Assembly (NCBI GenBank): GCA_014905825.1 | Contig: JACGCN010000024.1 | Coordinates: forward strand, 1 to 64,000 | Reading direction: 5' to 3' | Source: Lyophyllum atratum | Lineage: Eukaryota; Basidiomycota; Agaricomycetes; Agaricales; Lyophyllaceae | DNA length: 64,000 bases | Part shown: positions 54,583 through 64,000 of the stretch, piece after piece | How the letters are laid out: every line of letters begins with the position of its first letter | How positions within the stretch are numbered: position 1 is the stretch's first letter | Made by a program: the position numbers and the translations under genes | The notes under the pieces: generated by a model | Database searches by the model: none | Told to the model about the DNA's origin: nothing | The model's input: only the letters and a program-made list of their open reading frames with translations

Positions 54583-55367
54583 TTCGGAGAATGTGCTGAT
54601 AAAGTCCGATCCTAGGGCGCTTGGATGGATTGGAAAGTAGTTTCAAGGTAAGATGGGAGCCTGCCAGTGTGAGCGGCGACACGCAAGCCCTGTCATCACT
54701 GATACCACTCGGTCCGGGTCCCGGATTGCTCTTGTTTGTCCTCGAAGGTTCCAAAAAACAACTCTGCGTCTCTCTCAAGAACCCCACCTTGACCTCACCC
54801 TTTATACAAGCTGCCATGTCGTTCTACAACATTCTGCAGCTATCTTTCGCAAATGTTGCTACTAGAGCACCCTAACTTCGCGCAGATGTCTCTAAATCGT
54901 GAAACGACAGTGCTCATCATCCAGCAGGCTTTGTCCAGCACATCGGCATACTCTTGAGTTGTAATTCTCGTGGGTTCTTGCACTTGTCATTGTCTTCCCA
55001 GAGGCATACATAACTGTTCCATGTACATCAACAGTGTTCGATCTTTCAAGGTCGCGGACAGACCGTGGGCCAGCGGACGCAGAATATCGGAATCACATTC
55101 ATAAGATCACTTCCATCAGCTTAGCCCGCTTGCGCATGGCAGGATCCAAACCTCCCCTACCGTGCGGAGCTCTTTGACCGCACCATACACGATTTAGATG
55201 CTTAGAGAAGTTGACGACTGGCCCCCGATTAGCGAGGGCTCGTGAAGCAACATTTCGCTACCGTCGTTCATGCTCCCCTCTTAAGGAGTCGGACCGCTAA
55301 TCTGAGGTTACCGAATCCCTGAACGCGTTACCAATACCGTGGCTTGTGTAAGCCATCGTCCGCGTGG
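54583..55367. other. Gene-poor gap
   Basis: Upstream flank of the Cys-rich gene; no supported feature on either strand. Confidence 0.35.
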
Positions 55368-55709
55368 ATGCATGAGGCTCTTACCAAGGCTGTCTCGGAC
55401 AAGTCGGTGCCTGATACTGTTTCGGTGCATCTGGCACGACCTTCGGCAGGTTGGATATCCGAGGTCCTGCTCCCCATGCCTTCTAAACTGGATGTTTTTT
55501 TGCGCTTATATTGCGTGGACGCCTACACTGGCAGGACGAAGAAGCGCGATACTGAGACGTCGACGCACTGGGTGATGGTGACTAGCGCGTCATCGACGCC
55601 GCAACCACGCGGTGCGGAGATCGATTGCCATCTTGCTTACATATTACATCCTGGTGCCACACTGGATGAAATTCCTCGCCAACCAGATGACGAAGATCTT
55701 GATAACTAG
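55368..55709 (+). CDS. Short single-exon protein of unknown function
   Basis: A 113-codon frame from an ATG at 55368, coding-like throughout (SDKSVPDTVSVHLARPSAGW, LDVFLRLYCVDAYTGRTKK, acidic end DEIPRQPDDEDLDN). It ends 95 bp before the DJ-1-like gene on the same strand. The frame is open a little upstream without a Met, so it could be the last exon or a remnant of a larger gene. Confidence 0.35.
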   Translation: MHEALTKAVSDKSVPDTVSVHLARPSAGWISEVLLPMPSKLDVFLRLYCVDAYTGRTKKRDTETSTHWVMVTSASSTPQPRGAEIDCHLAYILHPGATLDEIPRQPDDEDLDN

Positions 55710-55750
55710 CTTGCAAACAACTTGCTCACCAACCATGAACAACCGAAAAA

Positions 55751-55758
55751 TATATAAG
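55751..55758 (+). promoter_or_regulatory. TATA box of the DJ-1/Hsp31-like gene
   Basis: TATATAAG, 46 nt upstream of the ATG at 55804. Confidence 0.6.
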
Positions 55759-55803
55759 TGAGCGGTCTGCGACTTCTTATGTAGAACCAACACAGTCTCC
55801 ACA

Positions 55804-56810
55804 ATGTCTTCCGTCCTCTTCGTCTACACCTCTGCCAACAAGACCCTCACTGGTAACCAGACGGTGAGCTCCAACAAATTCCGTCGAGCATTGCATTGAC
55901 AGAAAACCGCAGGGGTGGTATCTGCCAGAAGCCGCACACCCATACTACGTGCTCGCCCCCCATTTCAGTATCGATTTCGCCTCGCCCAACGGGCCGAACC
56001 CTCCTATCGATGAAGGGAGCATTAAGGTAAGTCGATTCCATCACTTGCAGCTTGGCAGGTCCTCTGAACGGTTTTCCAGGTTTTTGCAAAGGACGAACAT
56101 AGCGTCAAATTCCTCAACGACGACACCGTCAAAGAGAAGTTTGCGAATGCAAAGAAGCTTGCCGATGTGGACTCTAAGGATTACGACGCCATCTTTTACG
56201 TCGGAGGCCATGGTCCAGTCATGGACCTGCCGTTTGACGCGACCAATGCGAAACTTGCGTCTGAGGTACGTGGCACGCTACCTCCCTGTGACCGATTTTA
56301 ACGGCTGGACTCTAGTTTTATCAAGCAGGGAAAGTCACCAGCGCGGTGTGCCATGGAACGGCGTATGCTCCAATTATTTGATCGCGTTGAGGATATCGTC
56401 TCACGAGCTCTCGCTATATAGGGCACTCGTCGGCGCAGTAGACGCGTCGGGGCACTCCATCTTCGCTGGTAAGGCTTTCACAGGCTTCTCCAACGCCGAA
56501 GAACAGTCCATCAACAACGTAGAGGTAAGCATTTCCACCGTGACGACACACGCACCGAAGATAATGACCGCTAATGTGGCGATATAGGGTGTTCCTTTCC
56601 TGCTCGAGGACAAGATCAATGGGCTCGGCGGCAAGTACGAGAAGTCTGCTGCGCCATGGGCGGTGAGCTGACCGTGTGTCTTCTCTCATCTTCCGACGCT
56701 TACTAGTTATTCAGCCCCACGTCGTGGTCGACGGCCACCTCATCACAGGCCAAAATCCTGGGTCAGCTACCGGAGTCGGCGAGGCAATTCTCAAAGCATT
56801 GAAGAAATAA
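55804..56810 (+). CDS. DJ-1/PfpI family protein, Hsp31-like
   Basis: Cytosolic protein of the DJ-1 superfamily; fungal Hsp31-type members act as glutathione-independent glyoxalases and stress chaperones. Seven exons. MSSVLFVYTSANKTLTGNQT is followed by GWYLPEAAHPYYVLAPHF and IDFASPNGPNPPIDEGSIK. Next comes YDAIFYVGGHGPVMDLPFD (the oxyanion region), then the nucleophile elbow AVCHGTAALVGAV with the catalytic Cys. It ends GVGEAILKALKK. The glycine-rich VGGHG and the Cys-His pair of the nucleophile elbow are intact. About 235 residues. Confidence 0.9.
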
Positions 56811-57296
56811 GTATACAAGGAGAGAGTAGAACAAAACTTATAGTCATATCATTCCAATGTGACATTCCGTGCTTGATATTTTGACTTAACGGGAAATGCG
56901 AGTTATTGATCTATGGGTTTATGAACAAGAGAACAAGAAGTCTGCATCAGCAAGGCTAATTGTCGAGATGATGCCAAACGCCCGATACCGCGAATCCTTC
57001 TGATAATGGCGCATTTTTGCTCTCTTTCGAGCACCATGAAAGGACTCCTGAAGATACAGTATGTGAGATCTAATCGATATGTACAATAATTCAACGCCAC
57101 ACTTCGCACGCTTACAGGGTATCCCACTCCTCGTATACAAAAGCTCTGTTTGGCTGATCTCCCACAGAGGTGCGTAACAGGATTTCTGAACATGTATTGA
57201 ACTTCCTTAACGTTCATCTCTGAGAACCATATCGTCATATCCTTGCCGGGCAATATTGAACGATCACACCCACGTCGGGCCATTGCACATCCACTG
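56811..57296. other. Convergent intergenic gap
   Basis: 3' flanks of the DJ-1-like gene (plus) and the next gene (minus). Nothing recognised. Confidence 0.4.
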
Positions 57297-58715
57297 CTAA
57301 AAGTCGTCGCCCTCCCTCGCCCTTCTGTGCTCCACCCAGCTCGGCCCAAACAACCCCTCCAATAGCTCCTTAACGCCCACAAGCCTCGTCTCCTCGCACC
57401 CCTCCCCCTCCCGTCCCCATCCCACCTTCCACCTCCGCCACTTTCGTACCGTCTCTGTACTGCGCCGCGCAGTGCGTGCAGCCAGCCACCACTGGTCGTA
57501 GTACCACTCATCAACACACCGCTCTCCGAGCTCCTCCTTTATCCTGACAACTAGCTTTGAGGAGAAAATCCTTAATTGCGGGAGGGGCGGCGTGCGTAGA
57601 AGAGCAGCGACCAAGTGTCCGACGGACGTGGGGCGCGGTGGGAGTTGCCTTGCGCGCTTCGGAGAAACGACGCCAAAGAATCTTGCGGGGTGCCGCACCA
57701 TTAATGTGTTAATCAGAGTCTGGTCTTTGCCTACGAAGTGGAATGGCGGGCGCAGTCGTGGTTTCTCTGATGCAGGCGCGTGGGGGTGGTGCCAACCGGG
57801 CGGCGGCGGAGGCGGGACGGTTGAGATGTAGTGATTGTGTTGAGCATAAAACGCACGAGAAAACCAGGATACACCAGTCGGGGTGGAGCCGAAGAAAGAA
57901 CCTGTTTGTCAATACCGTTAGCGTGACGTCCGTTTGCCAGACAAAACGATCTGATCTATCAAAAGTTGCTCACCTTCACCGAAGTCAATATTCATTGGGC
58001 CCATGTCAGCAGTCCATGCATATTCTCTCATTGTAGGAAGCTTCATTATCGGGACGAATATCATATCTTCTTTCCGTTCTCCTGCAGCCTTGCTTGCCGA
58101 GGTAAAAACATGGTCAACGCGTTCCGGGTCCGGCCACGCGCCAAACGCATGGGGGTCACGGAAGGAGCCTGCGTCGTTCCAAAAAGCATAATCGTAACTG
58201 ACTCCAAGGGAATCACCAAGATGAAGCAGCGCCTGCTCAAGAAGCCACGGTTTGGCATTCCACACGGCGTACAGTTCTGGACTGTGAATATCTCGTTCAC
58301 GGTCCCAGGCGTGCATCTGCACGTACTTCGCCCAGTGAGCAGCAAGTGGAGGTATGGCGAAGGGGGTGGTGTAAGTGGTGTTGAGGGTGAGTATCCGCGT
58401 GTGGTTGGATGACTCGTGTAGGGAGCGGACTAGGGGCTCGAGCGTGGGCGTGGTGTAGAAGTAGACATCGCAATCGATGCCAGACGTCCCTAGAAAACGG
58501 GCAAGCCAGTCTCTATAATCGTCATCCGAGTGCTTGGAGTGCTCGAGTGGGAAGAGCGCGGAGACAAGGAGAACGCGTATACCCGGGGTGGTACTAATGG
58601 AGCGCTCCTGGGCGCGGCTGCCAGTGTAACGCGTGAGCTCGAGAACTCTGAAAAAGACTAGGAGTACGAGGTAGACAGCCACCACGCGGAATAGCTTTAA
58701 CCGTCGGGGCATCAT
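57297..58715 (-). CDS. Type II membrane protein, putative glycosyltransferase-like (HtrL/YibB-type)
   Basis: Two exons; the intron of about 72 nt near 57902-57973 joins NIDFGE to GSFFGSTPTGV in frame. A short basic N-terminus (MMPRRLKLF) precedes one membrane helix (VVAVYLVLLVFFRVLEL), giving a type II, Golgi-like topology. The lumenal part contains RVLLVSALFPLEHSKHSDDD, YDYAFWNDAGSFRDPHAFGA and HPARFFGVVSPKRARQLP. The WxDAG-type stretch and a following FFG resemble HtrL/YibB-like putative glycosyltransferases. About 450 residues. The assignment is by motif resemblance only. Confidence 0.6.
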
Positions 58716-58963
58716 AGAGGGGACGGAGCAGGCGTCGTCTCAGTGTACAGTAGCATGAAAAACCTATCCTCGGCGGCCGGTGATAACATCAAATGCGCAG
58801 AACGTCAATTTCGTGATGATTGATGCCTCACCTGCGAGGTAAATCATCCCGCAGTACGTCTTCCCGATGGGTTATGTACACGCAGCTGTTACTTCGGAAA
58901 GCAGTGACTAAGTCCCGCAGTCTATGACCCAGCTGATTTATATCCAAGTGCTCAAAAGGGGAA
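58716..58963. other. Short intergenic gap
   Basis: 5' flank of the type II protein gene and 3' flank of the YbiU-like gene, both on the minus strand. Nothing recognised. Confidence 0.4.
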
Positions 58964-60895
58964 TTATTGCGGAAACAGCACCTCATTCACTCTCTTGGCA
59001 AACTCAGTGTCGCCCTCGACGCGCTTGAATCCAAACAGCCGACGGGCTTCCAGCGTGCGCAGGCCCTCCAGTCCTACCCTCCCTATGAATTTGGACTCGC
59101 CTTCGCCGCCGGGAAAGTCGCTGTAATACATCGACGACATTGAGTCTACCTATTTTTGTCTCATGAAGTGATGGGTGACTCACGGTGCGGGGAGGCCGGC
59201 GAGGAAGTTGAGGCGTTGATCTCTTAGATAACTTGCACTGGTATCACGACTGTGAACGATTTTTCGTCGCAGGCGGGTTAACAACTTACTTGGATACAGT
59301 AAGAGGGGCGGCGGGGATATAGAACACAGAGGAGTCGGACTTCCCACCGTGCTTCCCTTCAACAGCGTGCACGACGTCGCAATGCCCTGGACAAAATCTG
59401 ATAAACAAGAGAATAAAACGTGGAGAAGAGGGTCTGAACACTCACAGTACACTTGGTCGCCAGGTTCCACCTTGGGCACAGACACCATTGTCCGTTCCAG
59501 CTCCAAGTGTGGGTGCGTCGTGGGATTCAGCTCCTGAGCTTTCGCCATCGCGCTTCCCGGGAATGCTGTGCCGTCTGTGTCGGGCTCCCAATCACTGAAT
59601 TTCAGGGATGATGACTGGGGGTTACGCGGGCGGAAGAATGGGCGAAGCATGAGGTACGACGTAGCAAGTGAGAGCATGGGCAGGACGCGGAGTGTGCCTT
59701 CGCCGGGACCAGTGGTTGAAAGGGCCGTCCAACCTTGCCACGGGCGAAAGATGGAGCACTGATTCCTATGAGGCGCGATGTATCAGAGTCTTGATACAAA
59801 TCAAGGAATGAAGGAATGTTTTTAACGTACGAGGCGTTGTACAAATCCTGCTTGGCATCTAGCCGCGGGGTGACATCGAATGGATCATGATCCCGCCATG
59901 TCTTTCCCGGGTCACTTCTAAGGATCTTTCCAAAGACACTGCGGAAGCCCGGGTCTTCCCAGCGTTCCAGCGAGCCGCCGTCGATATGGGGTCCAAGAGC
60001 AAATTTCGCGTCCCCTGGTTGACGAATGCGAAGGCGGTCGAAGTACGACATAGGGGTATTGAGATCGATCCGTGCGAAGGAGGCGGCATCGGAGGCGTGC
60101 CACAAACCGAGGAGAGCCTTCTGTGTCGTGAGGAGCGCGGGGTGAGTGCGTGCGGCTACCAAGGCGGGGGCATTGTAGAGCTCGAAGACTTGTATGTTGT
60201 CGGCAGGGAAACCTGAAACAGGACAGCATATGTTACATAAATTAAGGTCGAATCTCGATACAAAGATGACCATACCTCGCACGCGATCTTTGTTAGCCGC
60301 AACGTAGTCTCTAATAGACTGCTTCCAGGCCAAGGCCTCCTACTCAAAATAAATGAGAATGGAAACATGAAAAGAGCATGATCTTACCTCTTTGGGTACC
60401 CCACCAGTTACGATGATCGTGCCCGTCTTCTTCACCCTCGCAATCTGGCTTTCCGACAGCCCGTTCTTGATGTCAGCGTAACTTATTCGTGGAATCATCT
60501 ACAAATTTGCCGACCACCATATCAGCATTTGTACGATTTACACACGTCCAAACGAATGTAACAGATATACTTACGTCTTGACCCCGGGTCGCCACCTCTT
60601 CCACTGCACCCTCAAGCTCTGCAAGTACCTCCTTCCAACTCTGCACCATATCGTCCCTCCAAAGCTCCTTCTTCAGTTCTGCAAAGCGTCGTGGCAGCTC
60701 CGCTGCGCTCTCCCCAGTAAGTGTCGTGAATATGTCGGAGATTGTGCCCTCTCCTTTCGGGAGTCGGGACGCGGTCTCGCTGCTTGTTGTCATCATCGAG
60801 CGTGTCTTGAACTTTTGAATGGAGACATTAAGTCTGGGGGCGCTATGAAAGGTCGTGCGACATGTGACGGCGCTGAGAGGGTAGGGCTTGATCAT
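58964..60895 (-). CDS. DUF1479 (YbiU-like) putative 2-oxoglutarate/Fe(II) oxygenase
   Basis: Eight exons joined in frame. It starts TASRLPKGEGTISDIFTTL and continues RFAELKKELWRDDMVQSWKE and IPRISYADIKNGLSESQIAR. An in-frame Met at 60895, 33 codons ahead of 60796, would add a basic, Ser/Arg-rich extension resembling a mitochondrial presequence. Iron-ligand candidates are His and Asp in LGPHIDGGSLERWED and the distal His in HCDVVHAVEG. It ends RRLFGFKRVEGDTEFAKRVNE. E. coli YbiU belongs to this family; no substrate is established. About 460-490 residues. Confidence 0.78.
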
Positions 60896-61377
60896 CTTCG
60901 GAGAGGCGATCCTGCGAAGTGGTTAGCTGAAGAGCTGTTCGTCCAACAGAAAGGCGTTATAGATGGTGTAGGTTCAAGGGTACACAGGGGTTATGGGCCT
61001 GGCCCCGCTCATGGCAGTTATTCTCATGGAGGAGGAGAAGCGGTCTTGGCAGGTGCCAGAGCAAGGCACAAAGTTGAGCCGTTTGTAGTCGGCCCGAAAT
61101 AGCCGGGTGCTTATAGGGTTCTTCCAACAAGTATCCGCTGCCTTACTTGTGAGCGCGATACTCGAGTGTAACTTGACCAGGGCTACTGCATTACTCGATG
61201 TCTAATCTACAAGTCGATCGTCTCGGAATGAGGTGGGCCAGCTCTAAAACCTTTCAGAACATGATGGCAGTCTGACGCAACCTTCTTTCCCTGATACCTG
61301 ATACTTGATAGCTCTGAACAATGCGAGCGTCGCGGATAACATGAACGGCCGGGTCTAGCGTGTTAGTCAACTTCGTT
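60896..61377. other. Intergenic gap
   Basis: 5' flank of the YbiU-like gene. No supported feature. Confidence 0.4.
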
Positions 61378-61837
61378 CTCTAAAATTCAGCCCGAGTCAG
61401 CCCACATCGATTCAGGTGGTTATTATACTTACAGCTGATCGCTGACTTGTCCCTGTACTTCGCATTCTTATCCATACCGGCCGTTGACTGCGGTTGGTCG
61501 TGGAATAGCTCCCCCTCCCGCGCGCGATCAGCCTGCATCTCGACCTCCGCTTCATACTCTTTGTCGGCAGCAGCTTTTTTCTGACAGTCACCGCAACATC
61601 CGCACCATTTCGAGGGAACTGTGGGGAGGCGCTATCGTTCAGCGATGGTGGGGACAGAATCGCCTAGGAAGGTGCGGACGTACTGTAGGTGCAGAGACGC
61701 AAGAAATCACTATGCCCGCATATTGCTGCATAAGTGAAGTTAGGTCGGACGTGAGTCAGATAATTGAAGGATCACTTCTTACAGAAACACATCATGCAAC
61801 AGCAACAGCAGTCCGTGCAATCGCCTGGAGAAGACAT
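61378..61837 (-). CDS. Small spliced protein with poly-Cys head, unknown function
   Basis: Four exons, too short to appear as open frames. Exon 1 is ATG at 61837 through MSSPGDCTDCCCCCMMCF. Intron 1 is GTAAGAAG...TATGCAG (about 57 nt), then an exon ICGHSDFLRLCTY. Intron 2 is GTACGTCC...CCCCACAG, then KWCGCCGDCQKKAAADKEY and EAEVEMQADRAREGELFH to KYRDKSAIS. A last junction (GTAAGT...TTTTAG) puts TAG in frame at 61378. All junctions are in frame with canonical ends. About 95 residues, a Cys-dense head and a long charged helix; probably a membrane-tethered or metal-binding protein (inference). Confidence 0.6.
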
Positions 61838-62974
61838 CGGTAGAGTGTTGAAAGTCGCGGTGACAAGTCGAGCTTATGACCTTAGCGACTGCGATTTCAA
61901 CAGAGACGACTCCAGGTCGAGACTTGTGGGATGTGAGGGAAGCCAGTAAGCAGGGAGGCGCTTTAAGGTAAACCCTGTAGCGAATGACGGATGGTCAAAA
62001 TTGCTGAAACTTGATCGCGTTCCGTACAACGATGCCTCAGCTCGGGTATCATACTTATCAACTTTTGGAAAGGCTGTGCGTATCCAGGGTGGCATCGAAT
62101 CCTTCAGACAAAGGGTGATTCACTGATTGCGAGGAGTTAGGATATAAGGGAAACCCAATCTGGTCCACTTACTGCCAGTGCCTTTTGTCAAGTTAATCTT
62201 CGACTGCAAGATCACATGCGTTCGAACTCCCAATGACCATCGCGATGTGGATGGCATCCTGCGAGCGTGTTCATTGCTTTTGAAAACCATTGAGATGTAA
62301 CATATTAGTGCGAAGCCTGTGCGGCGATGAAAGCCGAGAAGTGGTCTGCCACTCACTGAGATTTGACCCGTAACGTGCACTCTATTTGTCATGACCAACA
62401 GATTCTGATCGTTCATCCACCTCGTGTCGTTCTTCTCCTCGAAAACCGTTGTCAGCCTCCATAAGGGAGAAAGGTGTGGTTTGACGGCTGTCCGGTCGTT
62501 TCGCCCGACCAAACGAGAGGGAACGTAAAGTTGGGCAAGTAACTTCGAGATGCTGATAGGACAACTTCAGGAAAGTATCGATGTGGTTGAATCAGGAATC
62601 GAGGCGGCTTGGTTGAGGCAAGGTATTGCCTACACAACAGGTTCCTGTTGTAAACCTAGAGATCTTTGCGAACGGAAAATGGATCAGAGGTCGGGGAGTC
62701 GTGTAATGTGTGACCAGGTTGCTTTGCGTCGTGCGAAGAGCCGCACGGAAATTGCCAGGTCACATTGCACACATTGCCCCAGGTTCCGCGGCTGGGTGTT
62801 GATCTACCTGTTACAACCCAGCTGAGCGCTCATCGATCAGCCCGCTATTTCGATATTACCGATTTAAATGCTAGAGAAGGAGTGAGAATATCGGAAAATA
62901 GGACCATCGAAGCCTTATGAGTTGTGATACCAATTAGCAGTCCTTGATCGATGATCTGGTTCCACGACTCGTTC
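61838..62974. other. Gene-poor gap
   Basis: A 130-codon minus-strand open frame at 62120-62512 overlaps other frames and has no family, start context or introns to support it. Nothing else recognised. Confidence 0.35.
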
Positions 62975-64000
62975 TCAAGGATTAACGGTGGTATTGGTAG
63001 AAACGGTGGAAACATCAGCATTGTCTGCGAATCTTATGGAAGGAAAGCTAGGCTTCCCGCCAGGTGTCCGCGTCTCTTCTAAACCACCCGAGCGAAGAAC
63101 TCCGGACTCCACATGCAGTCTGCTCACGGACATCAACTCGATAGTCTCGTCTGGCGCGTTCCATACAGACTCTCGGATGACAACAAGCATCAGAGTGGGA
63201 TATATCCCCTTTCGCGTCCAAAATAGAAATTTAGCAAAGACGCGGCAGAACACGACTAAAAAATACGTGACGCACGACAAATTGTACTGCGGAGTATCCA
63301 GATATGCAATCGATCATGCGCCCGATGCTCTCGGGTCCACCGACTACGAGCGAGGTAACTAGGAGGTCTGCAACCTAGATCATGCATAAATTACCCGTCT
63401 AAAGTGGATGTCTCGCACGTCATCTTACCAGCATGATCACGTACAACGTGCCGGATTCGACCAGAAGGACGAAGAGCGTGTATGTCCTGTTCTTTTTATA
63501 GGTGCGCAAGGCCAAGACGAGGGATGTCCGCAGAACCCTGTCCTCAACGTCAGGTTCGCTCACAAAGCACCAAAGAAGTTCGGGCACGAACCAAGCTCTC
63601 CACATGGTAAGCAGCATGACCGACATGTTTGTCATAATTGATAGCACAGGAGCCAATATATCTGTCGCTTTGCACAAAACCGTATAGTTCGTGCTGTTTA
63701 CTCCAGATCTGCAGTATATTGAGCTGACAATCATATTCACTGTTGAAGAGAAGGCTTAGTGGGGGGAGAAACGCGAGGTCGACTATCACGCACCGATCAT
63801 CAAACCCCACCAAAATGCAGGGATTACGACAAAAACTCTGCGGTCGTACCATATGGCCGCAACACGCCACATTACCAGAATGTCGCCGAGGATCATCTTG
63901 GGCGGAGATCAGTCGTTTGGTATACGGCATATCCTGCGACTTACTTGACATTTAAATAGCACACCTGTAATTTTAGTCTCGCGCGCAATAAGGTTATAAA
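62975..64000 (-). CDS. Multi-pass membrane protein, 5' end beyond the right edge
   Basis: Agaricomycete-type multi-helix protein of unknown function resembling the DUF6533/DUF6534 group. At the right edge a short exon (VLFKCQ) joins through a 49-nt intron to MILGDILVMWRVAAIW and VFVVIPAFWWGLMIGA. Then come NMIVSSIYCRSG, VLCKATDILAPVLSIMTNMS, TYTLFVLLVESGTLYVIML, and a last exon with GIYPTLMLVVIRESVW and a polar tail ending NTTVNP. The order of helices and the VESG and GIYPTL signatures match the family. Upstream exons lie outside the window. A further intron around 63511-63564 is likely. Confidence 0.6.

Noticed and set aside
55344..55367. Non-ATG start for the short gene at 55368
   Set aside because: The first codon would be TTG, which is not an expected start in fungal nuclear genes.

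Overview
This window is nuclear DNA of a basidiomycete fungus, most likely a wood- or litter-decaying member of the Agaricomycetes. Genes are split by many short GT-AG introns of about 50-75 nt. The gene content is typical of that group: a GH7 cellobiohydrolase with a C-terminal cellulose-binding module, two laccases, F-box, BTB and DUF6593 paralogues, a DUF7330 membrane-anchored protein and an SRPK-like kinase. No prokaryotic operons, tRNA genes, rRNA genes or CRISPR arrays were seen. All genes were assembled by eye from six-frame reading plus splice signals; family names come from recognition, not from a search.

Layout. 0-5.3 kb: a BTB protein cut by the left edge, a decayed stretch, and a degenerate SRPK-like kinase. 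5.5-14.5 kb, minus strand: an F-box protein, an aldo/keto reductase, a DUF7330 gene flanked by two relics of itself, and the GH7-CBM1 cellobiohydrolase. 14.5-23 kb: gene-poor and eroded, holding a small two-exon gene and a DUF6593-like pair, one intact and one broken. 23-31.4 kb: two tandem laccase genes. The first carries a 1,965-bp transposon in its third-from-last intron, and that transposon holds two further elements. 31.4-37.3 kb: eroded DNA, an F-box pseudogene next to an intact F-box gene, and a PY-motif protein. 37.9-52 kb is dense housekeeping-type sequence: a bestrophin-like channel, a 14-TM drug transporter, an unknown PY-motif protein, an Mpv17/PMP22 protein, a FAR-17a/AIG1 protein and the SNARE Vti1. 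52-64 kb: another DUF6593 gene, small Cys-rich proteins, a DJ-1/Hsp31 protein, a putative Golgi type II protein, a DUF1479/YbiU-like oxygenase, and a multi-pass membrane protein cut by the right edge.

Main discovery. Laccase 1 (23151-27419) is split by a nested transposon stack. The outer unit (25118-27082) has 255-bp terminal inverted repeats and a 9-bp target duplication, the hallmarks of a Mutator-like element, but no visible transposase. Inside it are a complete 465-bp terminal-repeat retrotransposon in miniature (127-bp identical LTRs, 5-bp target duplication, purine tract, RNA polymerase III A- and B-box-like motifs) and a 308-bp TA-flanked inverted-repeat MITE. The insertion lies wholly within an intron and leaves both original splice sites in place. 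A 56-nt intron has become about 2,030 nt, and intron retention would end translation just before the T1 copper motif. Laccase 2 (29097-31375) looks intact.

Functional reading. The cellobiohydrolase attacks crystalline cellulose, the laccases oxidise phenolics, the aldo/keto reductase could reduce aldehydes or sugars, and the drug transporter could export small molecules. These are independent genes, not a demonstrated cluster. The other new-looking items are a spliced small protein with a Cys-rich head (61378-61837) and a shorter relative (54211-54582).
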